NCBI GenBank assembly: GCA_013339765.2
Contig: JABSTR010003214.1
Location: 26,887 to 90,886 of the forward strand
DNA from: Haemaphysalis longicornis
Lineage: Eukaryota > Arthropoda > Arachnida > Ixodida > Ixodidae
DNA length: 64,000 bases
Direction: 5' to 3'
Shown here in pieces: positions 31,913-41,040 of this stretch. Each line of letters starts with the position of its first letter. Position 1 is the first letter of the stretch. The notes below the pieces were generated by a model. That model saw only the letters and a program-made list of their open reading frames with translations. It ran no database searches and was not told the DNA's origin. The translations under genes were made by a program, and so were the position numbers.

Positions 31913-33180
31913 TGACCGGCGGCTGAATGCGGTCACGAAAAAGGATGTGTACACCTTCCCACCGTCCCAAGCGTAGGCGAGATCGTCGCTAGTCTTGGTG
32001 GCGCGAAGTATTTCTCTATACTGGACGCCAGCAAGGGGTACCTTCAGGTCCAGAAGCGTCCCAGCGATGAATGCAAGACTACGTTTACTTGCCATCGGGG
32101 GCTGTACGAGTTCGTACGCATTCCCTGCGGTTTGTGCGGGAGCCCCAGCCCATTCCAACGCTTTATCGACCGGGTGCTCGGTTAGGCAAAGTGGCAGCGC
32201 GCCCTCGCCTAGTTAGATGACATCGTCGTCTACTCTGGCACCTTCGAGGAGCACCTCTGCCACCTGGAAGACGTCCTAGGAAAACTCCGGGTGGGTGGCA
32301 TCACCATCAGTCCTGCCAAGGCGCAAGTATGCAGCGCTCAGGTGAGCCTCCTCGGCTATCGGATTGAACGCGGACAGGCGTCCCCCGATCCCGAGAAACT
32401 TCGGGCGATCTTGGAGTTTCCCACGCCGAAGGATGTCGCCGGAGTCCGGCGCTTCCTAGGGATGGTCGGCTACTATCGCCAGTTTATCCCCGCTTGCGTG
32501 CGCTTGCAAGCACCCTTGACAAGGCTGTTGAGGAAATCCGCTACTTGGGAGTGGGGAGAGGAGCAGGAACGCAGCCTACGTCAGCTGGTGGACGCTGTCG
32601 CAGACACTGCATCGCTGAAACTGCCAGATTTGAACAGGTCGTTCGTTATAAAGACGGATGCGAGTGACCTCGGTGTAGGGGCAGTTCTCCTCCAGGAAGA
32701 CGGAGAACAACTGCGACCCATGGTTTTTGCGACCCGTGCACTGACACCAGCAGAGCGAAACTAATCGGTCACCGAGAAGGAGTGTCTGGCCATAATCTAC
32801 GCACTTCGCGAGTTTGAGCTGTACGTAGAGAAGGTTAAATTCACCATCCAGACCGATCACATGGCCCTGACATGGCTTTCCGCCTCCGTGAGTCCTGCGC
32901 TGGGGTCGCGCGATGGGCCCTGACATTAAAACGCTTCGAGTACGAAGTACGCTATCGCAAAGGTGCCTCAAACGTGGTTGCCGACGCGCTGTCACGGGCG
33001 CCCGTAAACGACACCCAACTGGCCGGAGAAGCCGAGGAGGATGCGGAGAACCAGCAAACTCTCTCGGCGAGGGTGGAGCGCGATGCGCGGGACTCCCCGT
33101 GCAGCGAACGCTCAGCGCACGTGCACCTCATCGGGGGAAGACTTCCTCTCGAGGTTGCATTCAGTCGGGAGTAGCTACTC
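31913..33180 (+). pseudogene. pol: RT and RNase H of element 3 (broken)
   Basis: It starts in the RT block RRLNAVTKKDVYTFP. The middle contains a YEFV-type block near 32105, and the catalytic box is preceded by two TAG stops at 32183 and 32210. The second replaces the tyrosine codon of the YLDD box. Then an open 157-codon frame (32291-32764) holds the RRFLGMVGYYRQFIP block and the RNase H acidic KTDASDLGVGAVL, stopped by a TAA at 32762 where the family has Tyr. RNase H continues with SVTEKECLAIIYALREF and, after a frame change near 32885, ends in NVVADALSRAP near 32980. Several breaks make it inactive. Confidence 0.88.
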
Positions 33181-34620
33181 GAGGCTCAGCAGGAGGACTT
33201 GTTTTGTCAGGAGGTGTTCGGCAGTCTTAGTGAAGAGATGGACCCTCAGGCAAATCGAACACCAGAGAATGACGGGCGCCGGGAAGCTGCTGGTATTGCG
33301 GCTCGCGCGAGCTGTAATGCAGCTGGTATTGCTGCGAGTGAGCTGGAGAGTTACCTGCTTCACGTCGACGGGGCTCTGCTGAAGTATGTGCCGGCAAAAA
33401 CTACTCAGACGAGTGTTTTAAGGCCGTGATCCCGCGAAAGCTCAGGTGTGCTGTTTTGCAGCACTACCACGACGCATAGGGTCACGGTAGCGCCCCAAAG
33501 ACATGGTGGAAGCTATGTCGGTATGCAACCTGGCCCAGCATGACGGCACAATTATTTAGTTACGTACGCACATGCCACGTCTGCCAAGAGCGAAAACCGC
33601 GAGGTGGTAAGGCGCCGGGCTGGCTACAGCCTATCGTGAGCACAAAACCATGGGAGATCGTGGCGTTCGATCTGTTAGGCCCGCTGACGCGCAGCGAGAG
33701 AGGGTACAAGTATGTACTCGTGGTGACATGCCACTTCATGTGGATCACTGAACTCTATCCGCTGCGCAAAGCAACAGCACAGGAGATCCTGCAAAAGCTG
33801 TTCGAAGTGTTCTGTCACTACGGATTCCCGGAGCGGCTTATTACCGACAACGCCACGTATTTCGCATCAAGGCTGTTTCGTGAAGCGTGGGCGGCCATGG
33901 GTGTCAGGCAGCAAACAACATCGTGCTATCATCCCCAGTCCAACGTGACGGAGCGCCGCAATCGTGACGTGAAGCCACTGCTTGGAGCATATGCCAGACG
34001 GCAAAAAGACTGGGACGATTACTTGAGCTCAATATCCTTCTCTTTGCGCACAAGCGTGAATCGGTGTACTGGTTTCACGCCAGCATTCCTGATGTTCGGC
34101 ATGGAGCTGAACACGCCGACGGATACGGTTCTGGCCAGACGGTCAAACGGAGTCCCCGCGAAAGCAGCAGACGCGGCTTACACACGGCGCTTGCGCGAGC
34201 GGTTGGCAGACGCCATCAAGGAGGCAAACCGCAGTCGCGGTAAGGCCAGGGCCGACGAGAAGCTGGGCTATGACCGAGCTCATCGAGACGTGGCGTACCA
34301 GGTGGGCGACTCTGTCTTGACCCGGAATCACGCGCTTAGCGAGGCTAGCGCGGGGTTCGCGTGTGGTCTAGCACCCAGGGGGGTTGGACCGTTCGTGCTA
34401 GCCGAGAAACTCTCGCGGCTAAACTACAAGCTGAGAGACCCGATTTCGGGTCGAATCAGCAGCCCCATCCACTTGGGCGAGGTGAAGTAGTATTTTCGGA
34501 GGGAAGATGCTGCCGACGCTACAACCTCGGGCGCGCGAGACCGCGAGCTCGAGGGAGGCGTGGTGGGAAGTCTCCCGACGCACCGTTACAACACCCGCAA
34601 TCGGCGAGTCCGCTGACCTG
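33181..34620 (+). pseudogene. pol: Integrase of element 3, mostly open
   Basis: The longest clean pol frame of the window (33540-34490, 316 codons). Upstream, at about 33455-33590, are the HHCC remnants, with a stop (TAG) between the histidines, then TCHVCQERKPR. The core shows D in FDLLGP, D in LITDNATYF and E in SNVTERRN, that is, a complete D-D-E set. C-terminal GYDRAHRDVAYQVGDSVL and GPFVLAEKLSRLNYKLRDP follow. A TAG at 34488-34490 ends the frame, and a further THRYNTRNRR segment, typical of the end of gypsy pol, lies just beyond at about 34590. That stop is therefore probably secondary. Confidence 0.88.
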
Positions 34621-34828
34621 GCCAGGCAGAAGCTCCGGCGGGCTCAGACCGGCACGCCCGAGGGGAGGTGCGCCGATGACCAGGTGGCTCAGCGCCGCTT
34701 CCTCGGCCGACGATGGATGGCGCACCCTGGGGTTTCCCCCCAAGTTCCCTGGTGTCGCATCGAGTGGCCACCGTCATTGGGCAGGTCGCTCCCACGGGCC
34801 GTTTCGCATCCTGCCGGCACCCAGGGAG

Positions 34829-35795
34829 CATGTCGTCCGCTGCTCGATCTGAAGCATCCAGCGGCCAGCGCCGTCATTCGCGCGCACCCCACCACGGCGA
34901 GCGACGAGGCGCGGACGGCCCGCGGCGGAACAGGAGGACACCTGCGGCCCCGGCGCCCTACCTGGGCGGGCCCCTACAGGCACGGAGGGACCAGCACGGC
35001 GGCTTGCCGCCGCCGGCAGTGGAGATACGGCCGCCGCGGCCACCCCGCGGCCACGGTGGCGACCAGGGTCTCCCAGGCGAGCAACGAGCCGCTGCGCGGC
35101 TACTTATCGGCGACGGCATGGAGCGGCCAGATCAAGTGCGAGGTGGACCTGCCATTGGACCGAGTGCCCCAGGTGGAACACCTGGGGCACTCGGTCCAAT
35201 GGCAGGTCCGAACGTTGGCGGAGCACGACGCCGCGTTCCGGGGCGGCGTAGCGACTCCGGACCCGGGGGCCCGCTACTGCGCCATTTGCGGCCTCCTCGT
35301 GGTGGCTGCCACATACCACGAGGCGTCGAAGCGGCACAAAGCCGCCGCGGAAGTTGCTAAGGCGGCCAGGGCGGCGGCGGCGGGACCACGGCCAGCGCCG
35401 GCTGCGGCTTCAGCGACCGCTGCACTCGACGTCAACACCGTGCGGGCCCGCATGCGGAACGATCCGGCGGTCGCGGCCGCTATCTTGGCTTCGGCGGCTG
35501 CGGAGGCCGGCGGTCCTGCCGGTTTCGGAGCAGCAGCGGCGGCGGTGTCGGCCGGCGACCGGGGACCTGGAGGTGCCTTCGCTGCCGGGTTGCCGTCGCC
35601 ATCGGCTGGAGCCGCGGAGTCGAGCCCCATGGACGCGGATGGTCCAGCTGGCCGGGGCGCGGTTGTCGACCTCCTGGGCCCGGCGGCGGAGCCTCTAGTC
35701 GCCAGGTTCACGGCCCCCAACTGCGGAGCCGAACCTCGCCACGCAAGACCAGGCGGCCTTCCTCAAGATGCTGGACGCCTTCTCGTGGCTCTAGC
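34829..35795 (+). CDS. Unrecognised reading frame between integrase and 3' LTR
   Basis: I do not recognise this protein. The region is very G+C-rich and open in more than one frame, so the reading is uncertain. One reading starts with ATG at 34829 (MSSAARSEASS, basic and Pro/Gly-rich). A different frame carries ARYCAICGLLVVAATYHEAS then KRHK near 35270-35340, a C-x2-C-x9-H-x5-H zinc-finger-like motif, followed by a long Ala-rich part (35340-35690). A third ends in a natural-looking LATQDQAAFLKMLDAFSW and stop near 35793. If real, it has at least two frame breaks. The position is where retroviral env genes lie, but I see no signal peptide, membrane segment or furin-like site, so env is unlikely. 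A gag-like or nucleic-acid-binding accessory protein is one possibility. Confidence 0.35.
35145..35209. repeat. Perfect 31-bp inverted repeat with GAA loop
   Basis: 35145-35175 is exactly complementary to 35179-35209, with GAA between. The arm runs from GGACCTGCCATTGGACCGAG to CCCCAGGTG. It lies inside the unrecognised frame of element 3, and both strands encode a DLPLDRVPQV-like text across it. Confidence 0.95.
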
Positions 35796-35844
35796 CGCTG
35801 AGACCACCGCCGGCCGGAACCCTCGGGTCCGTGGGGATTCGGTC

Positions 35845-35858
35845 AAAGGGGGGAGGGA
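35845..35858 (+). promoter_or_regulatory. Polypurine tract of element 3
   Basis: AAAGGGGGGAGGGA ends exactly before TGTGGGAAACCC, which I take as the LTR start. Confidence 0.75.
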
Positions 35859-36565
35859 TGTGGGAAACCCAGAGTCCTGGCGCGTTCCCCATCCCTCACC
35901 GCCCGCAGCTGAGGCGAGGGGGGAAGACTCCTTCCCTCCTCTCGCAGATGCGTCGCTACCGCCGCGGCGCAGGTGTGTCGTGGCGCGGCGATCGCTCGTC
36001 ACGTGACCGGTTCTTCGGGGCCCAGGTGGGCCGGTCTCGGTGCGCGGGACGAAGGAAAGCTCTTGGGTTCGAGCGGGCAACGAGGAGAGACGTGAGTACC
36101 GGAGATCCGGCTTTCCCGTTCCTTTGTCTGCCGCCGCCCCCCCCCTTATTTATTTATTTATTTATTTATTTATCGATACTGTCAGCCCATTGTTGGGCTA
36201 TTACAGGAGTGGAAGGGTACAATACACTTGAATACAGGAAGAAACAAAGTACATCTCAGGAAATGCAAACACAAAATACTTTGGAAATGCAACATTGAGG
36301 CAGCAATAACAAGCGTTACAAACACAGGTGATGACATGGTTCACTTTTGGTTAGGTCCTTTGCGCCTGCCTCCTGATCCTCGCCGGACGGCTGGATCCGG
36401 ACGAGCGAGGAGTCGACTACGTTATTGGTGGAGCGGTAATAAACGCGAGTTTCGCCCTTTTGTTGTGTTTGTGTGTTCCTTGCTGTTCTCTGCTGCTACG
36501 CCGGTCGGTGGTCAGCGGCGGAGTTCAGCCGAGCTAGCCTTGCGGCCGGAACCCTGGTCCCCAGA
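35859..36565 (+). repeat. 3' LTR of element 3, split by an insert
   Basis: It starts TGTGGGAAACCC after the polypurine tract. LTR sequence runs to about 36135, is interrupted by foreign DNA, and resumes at about 36356 (CCTTTGCGCCTGCC) with GTAATAAACGCGAG (AATAAA signal at about 36438). The end, near 36565, is a guess because no second LTR of this family is present. Confidence 0.65.
36136..36355 (-). mobile_element. Small retroelement 3' end with (TAAA)n tail inside the LTR
   Basis: On the plus strand a (TTTA)7-like run (36149-36172) is followed by TCGATACTGTCAGCCCATTG, with CAATGGGCTGACAGTATCGA on the minus strand ending in a TAAA tail. This is how a LINE or SINE inserted on the minus strand looks. 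TCCTTTGTCTGCCGCC before (about 36119) and TCCTTTGCGCCTGCC after (about 36357) look like an imperfect target duplication. I recognise the GCCCA-GGGCTATT text as a common tick repeat end but cannot name the family. Confidence 0.6.
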
Positions 36566-38249
36566 AGGGAAAGCTTCACTTTTCAGTGAGCAGACTATAA
36601 ACTTGGTTAAATAATAACACTATCTTACATTACAGCAAGGTTGTGTGAAGATTGTGGTTTTTTTTACAGATGACTTATTGTGTTGGGTCAGTGGCCAAAA
36701 TGGTAGCATCTCTAAAGTTCGCAAAGGCGCAGATTTCATTCCTAGCAGTGACAGCTGTTTTTGGGATGGAGGAAAAAGAAACCATTGTGTGCAATGCTTT
36801 GCTGCTCATAAAAAATCTCGGGTTGTGCGAAGAAATTTATGAAAGTGCCACTGCTGAATTAGGAGTGTGTGAGTTGTGTCAATTACAGTGCAGCTTTGTT
36901 ATACAAGAACTGTCTTACTCAGATTATTCCTTTTTTAAAATTCTCTTGATTACAATGCCACCTCTCGTATTTTAAGAACAGCTTGTAGCTAATCTCGTAC
37001 ACATTTTTGTAACTTCTTTGTATCAAAGTGTCTAGTTGCCCACGTCTGATTTTATTAGCTTGCAATTCCTAGAGTCGGGACTGATGGAATAACACCAAAC
37101 AGCGTGAATCCTGGCAGCCACATCATTTCCAGCACCTCTGTTTTTTCTGGCAAGCCAATTAAAAAACAACCCTTGTTGGTGAAGCGAGTGTACACAAGTA
37201 AAACGAACGGTTTCCTGCAGTCTTGGGTAAATAAATGGGTAACGCGGTATGTGTCGAACAAAGATTTGCTACAATTCATATTGCGACCAACTTGATGATT
37301 TAAAGTATACTTATGTACTTTGTACTCTGTATTATGAACTTTGTTCAGACAATTCATGCGGAATTTAAACGTGTTACAGTGTCATTGTGAGCAACGTGCA
37401 CCTGTCACTCTAGACACCGTGCCTTGCCTTAATGGTGGTTGGTAAACCTGATTTTCGTGCATAGGTGCAATTTAAGTAGTGTGTGCTATTTCCCGGAAAA
37501 GAGATAAAAGATGTATTGCTTAGTAATCATGGAAAACATATGCATTGCCCCTATGGAACTATGTATAGGCTAAAATCAAATTTAGCAATGAAAGTGTAAG
37601 TTCATGCTGCATTAAGCACCGCAAACAGCATTACAATTTCATTGCAAAATATAACGAAATGATATTTTTTAGGAAAGAACTGTAAATGTACAGGACTCTG
37701 CAAACGGTCCTGATAAGACTGGAACACCAGGGACGACAACTCGACCCCATTATGCAGCGTTTGTGTGCCGGCCCTATTTCCAGTGCCCAAAATGAGGAAG
37801 ACGTGCTTTCGGAGCCATTAAAAGCAGGGATTTATACGCACCCCTTAACAACCCCCAAAAAGACTCCACAACAACAAGCACCCTGCCTAGTGATCTATAC
37901 AATGCCCCCCCCCCCCCCAAACATCCCACCTACACCCACCAAAATAGAAATTCTGCATAAACCCCTGATTAAAAGACGTCGATGACTCAGGATTTTGATT
38001 CCTATATGACTGGGAGCACAAAGACACGACTGGTATCAATATTTTACCTTGTTTCACTTGTTAAACTTCGCACATGTAACTCACTTGGTCAATGGGAATA
38101 TTTTGAATATGGCGTGAGTTGTTCCCATGAGTTTTTGGACTTAATATGCTTATAAACGACTCCAGTGACGACGAACAAACTGCGTGAGACAAGGCAGACG
38201 ATATCACGCGTTCATATCAAACCCCTTCCAAAACGCGCGCGCACTGACG
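36566..38249. other. Non-coding, no gene recognised
   Basis: AT-rich. Frames at 36645-36975, 37055-37357 and 37686-37985 have no motif. A short CCCCCCCCCC run lies at 37907-37918. Nothing here supports an exon. Confidence 0.4.
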
Positions 38250-39235
38250 TCACGGGTCCGGCGCTTTGCCGGAGTGATACACTACATGAGGTGGTGCCGT
38301 TCTTGAGTTGTAACCGAGTATAGGAACAAACTCGGCTAATTCTAAGCTTCGTTCTGAAACATGGTTGGGGAGAAGAGTCCGATGGTTTGGCCGTGGCTTC
38401 CGAAACCGCAGAACAAGTAGGTTCCGCATACCACTAAGGCAAATAAGGTGCATGTAATCAAAGAGAACATTCGCATTAACGTCTATAGGAAGTTCCTGCA
38501 AAATACTTGTACCAGAGGGGTGTTCTTCCTTCGTTCTGTCACGAAAGCTCGGATCTGCGCGTAATTTCTGTCTGATATCTGGGAAACACACCCGGTTCTT
38601 CCCATGTTTGCCTTTCACAATGCACTTGAAGCAGCTGGCGAAGCCAGGATGGCCTTTTGTGTACAAAAAAAACCCTGTTTGGGAGCATCTTATACTAATG
38701 CATGCAGAATCACAGGAAGGGTTTGTGATCTCACAGTTATGTCATCATCTAACTACATTTTCGTCTCATCAAGAAAACCTGACAACAAATCCTTCGGGTC
38801 AGTGGGCTTGCTATGGGCGAAGAAAACACTCAGAACAAATGGCACATTCTCAACAATCTTCACACGGCAAACAATGAGCGAAAAGTTAGTACTCTTGCTT
38901 TTACATATTTCCAGGCCGTCTATGTTGAAGGTCAGGCTGACTTCTTCAGGAATCTCTGGACAATCCTGAAGCATTTTCCGCAGTCCTGCTTCTACACAGA
39001 AGTGGCGGTACCTCACCCCAGAACGTTGCGAAGTACCACTGGACCCTGGTGTGTGCAGCAGGGTTCTTGCAGACGACGGCAGGGAAGAAAAACACGTGTG
39101 GCTGCGCAACACACCAAGCAGTCATGTAACCGCGGCAGGGGTCGATTTAGAGTTGACCACCCACTCCTGCAGCTTCTGCCGAAACACCAACGTGGTGTCT
39201 TCATCGTGTTCGTTAACAGAACTGTCGTCTGACAA
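38250..39235 (-). pseudogene. Decayed transposase-like gene (animal Tnp2/CACTA-like family?)
   Basis: Three minus-strand pieces in order. Near 39113-39230 is a helical N-terminal part (TTLVFRQKLQEWVVNS-like, in its own frame). At 39112-38753 a frame holds PEIPEEVSLTFNIDGLEICK, followed by the PFVLSVFFAHSKPTDPKDLL segment. At 38666-38250 a frame holds a GFASCFKCIVKGKHGKNRVC metal-binding-like segment and the FDYMHLICLSGMRNLL block. I know this N-D/IDGL ... CxxC ... DYMHL arrangement from many uncharacterised transposase-domain proteins in tick, hydra and other genomes. Its layout recalls Transposase_21 of CACTA elements, but that assignment is from memory. Frame changes near 39112 and 38700 show decay. 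No terminal inverted repeats were found around it. Confidence 0.6.
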
Positions 39236-39694
39236 CTAGTGATCTCCACTGGACAGGGGCCACACAGCGTGACTCTCGCTGTGGAGACGGTGTATGGACC
39301 TTTCCCCAGTACCCGTCGTTCTAGCGGCCGCCACGGCGAACATAAAATAGCAGCAAGGCATCCCCCAATAATGTTTTGTTTTCGGGGAACTCGTGCACAA
39401 AACCTTCCGGCCTTGCCTTCCCTCCCGCACCCACCCATCACCCAAGCCTTACACATGAATGTCAGTGTAGGAGGCGCACGTTCGGGTGACTAATCAGCAG
39501 TGACCGAAGCACCCCTTTTTCTTTACTTCTTTAGATGCGAAAGAGCCAATGGTCGAGCCTGTTTCCTTCGTTGTTGTGTGGGTGCCGTTGTGCGGCGTCA
39601 GCACCCCCACTGCGCATGCGTGGCCAGGCACCGCTGAAAGGAGAATCCATCACGAGATTAGTTCGCGTTCAACCACTGTCGTTGTCTTTCGGTA
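39236..39694. other. Non-coding, no gene seen
   Basis: Only overlapping short frames. The last 50 bp (CATCACGAGATTAGTTCGCG at about 39650) are a copy of the sequence that also follows the MITE at about 40060. Confidence 0.4.
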
Positions 39695-40002
39695 GGGGAA
39701 CCGTGAGTAGTATATGAGGCATTGCTCCTCTCCTCTCCGACGCTCCTCTGCTCTCCGGCATTCCTCCTCTGCTTTCGGGATTGCGCAACCAATAGCAACA
39801 CCTGCGGCTCCACGCGATATTGCGAAGCAGCTTAGCGTTAGATACACGAAGGTAGCCGCTGCATACTCCGCTGGGGCGCCACTGCCATAAATGACGCGCG
39901 CGCGCTTCGCTCCCCTCATTCTCCCAACGCCGCCATCGAACTGAAAACTAATGGGAACTTGAGTCGACCCCACGCCTGCTACGCATAGTACTCAGGGTTC
40001 CC
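39695..40002. mobile_element. 308-bp MITE, copy 1
   Basis: Left end GGGGAACCGTGAGTAGTAT and right end ATAGTACTCAGGGTTCCC are imperfect inverted repeats. The body has a CTCCTCTCC-rich part, GCAACACCTGC, GTAGCCGCTGCATACTCCGC, TAAATGACGCGCGCG and GAGTCGACCCCA, all shared with the copy at 49.6-49.95 kb. There is no coding capacity. Confidence 0.75.
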
Positions 40003-40086
40003 GCTGATGATGATTGTGGCAGGATGCCTCTAGGAATTGGCCAATCAAAGAATTCATCACGAGATAGCTTCGCGTTCAACCACCTC
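40003..40086 (+). repeat. Direct repeat left of LINE A
   Basis: GCTGATGATGATTGTGGCAG to TTCAACCACC matches 49527-49612, right of LINE A, at roughly 85 percent by eye. A fragment of it also lies before the MITE at about 39645-39690. Confidence 0.7.
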
Positions 40087-40737
40087 CTTCAACGTCCTGC
40101 GTGGGGAAGCTGCTGGAGCACGTCCTCCTGAATCGGTGGCAAGCTTACCTAGAAGAGGAGGGACTCTACCCCGACACCATGCTGGGGTTCCGATGCTGGG
40201 GTTCCGAAAACCAAACTCACACCCAGGATGCGATGTTGCTGATCAAGCACGAAGTTCTAGACAGGCCGACCAACTCCCTGGACAACCGAGCGATACTCGA
40301 ACCGAGCAACGTTCGTCACTCAGCCATCCTTCGGCAAGTATCGCGCCTGAACATGGGTGAGCGCACGTTCGCCTACGTGCGAGACTTCTTGTCGGACCGT
40401 ACCGCTACGATCGTGGCCGGTGACCTAGAACTCCCGAAGAAGAAGGTGGGGAGCACGGGTACGCCGTAGGGCCCTGTGATCTCAGCGACGCTGTTTAATA
40501 TCGTCATGATCTGGGTTGCCGAGCGCTTGCAGAGAATCCCGAGAGTCGGACACATCCTATATGCAGACGACATCACGCTCTGGATGTCCAGCGGCAGTGA
40601 CGGCGAGATCGAGGCGTCCCTCGCAGGAAGCCATCGATGCGGTCGAAGAACACCTGCTGGACACAGGGCTCACGTGCTCCCCGAGCAAGTCCGAGCTGCT
40701 GGTGATACCACCCAAGAAGAAGAGGAAGACGACGGAG
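40087..40737 (+). pseudogene. LINE A, reverse transcriptase part 1
   Basis: Plus strand, 5'-truncated in RT. It contains VGKLLEHVLLNRWQAYLEEE near 40103, QDAMLLIKHEVLD near 40225, a FAYVRDFLSDRTATIVAG block near 40370 and, after a stop replacing Gln in the family motif GTPQG (TAG at 40468-40470), the GPVISATLFNIV block. The catalytic box YADDITLW is intact (YADD codons at 40559-40570). ATGCTGGGGTTCCG is present twice in tandem near 40178-40205. The sequence breaks off at 40737, at the target duplication of LINE B, and resumes near 48091. RNase H in the second part places it with the I/Loa-like LINEs. Confidence 0.85.
40725..40737 (+). repeat. Target-site duplication of LINE B, left
   Basis: GAAGACGACGGAG, identical to 48091-48103. 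The left copy ends LINE A part 1 and the right copy starts LINE A part 2, which proves the nesting. Confidence 0.85.
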
Positions 40738-41040
40738 GAGCAGGATAAACTTTATTGGGAGCATTGTAATGTGGTGTGGGGCCCTCATTCCAGGACTCCA
40801 TTGGAGACCCCTGTCCGCTACGGAGACCCCTTTCCACCAGCCGAAGCTGGGAATCGAGACCGGAGCTAGACAGCCCTCTCCCCAGCCTAAGCTGCTCACG
40901 GAAGGGTGCGCGATTCTTAAAATTTTGGGACCGGAGCTTGCCGATAGCACTCCCATACCATATGGCTACAGGGTGCCCGGGGAAGCAAAATGCACAGCTG
41001 GAAGTACTGATGCGCGATGGGATCTTAGCAAGTGAAGTTT
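40738..41040 (-). other. 3' UTR of LINE B
   Basis: On the minus strand it ends in CCAATAAAGTTTATCCTG (the AATAAA complement at about 40749-40754). The GAATGAGGGCCCCACACC stretch beside it matches the fragment at 13385-13570. No coding frame. Confidence 0.7.

Larger units (their letters stand above)
31913..36565 (+). mobile_element. Ty3/gypsy LTR retrotransposon, element 3, 5' part missing
   Basis: Pol from mid-RT to integrase, an extra reading frame, a polypurine tract and the 3' LTR, all on the plus strand. The 5' LTR, gag, protease and the first RT blocks are absent, the sequence beginning at the 5' end of the I-like LINE. RT motifs and LTR differ from elements 1 and 2, so this is a third family and not the far half of element 2: the RT region common to both would be duplicated. 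Confidence 0.85.

Noticed and set aside
34829..35795. Envelope gene of element 3
   Set aside because: No signal peptide, no transmembrane segment, no cleavage site and few Asn-glycosylation sites in any frame. The composition is Ala/Gly/Pro/Arg-rich.
36645..36975. Small protein frames after the LTR of element 3
   Set aside because: Two frames overlap the same DNA, with alternative start codons and no motif; expected by chance.
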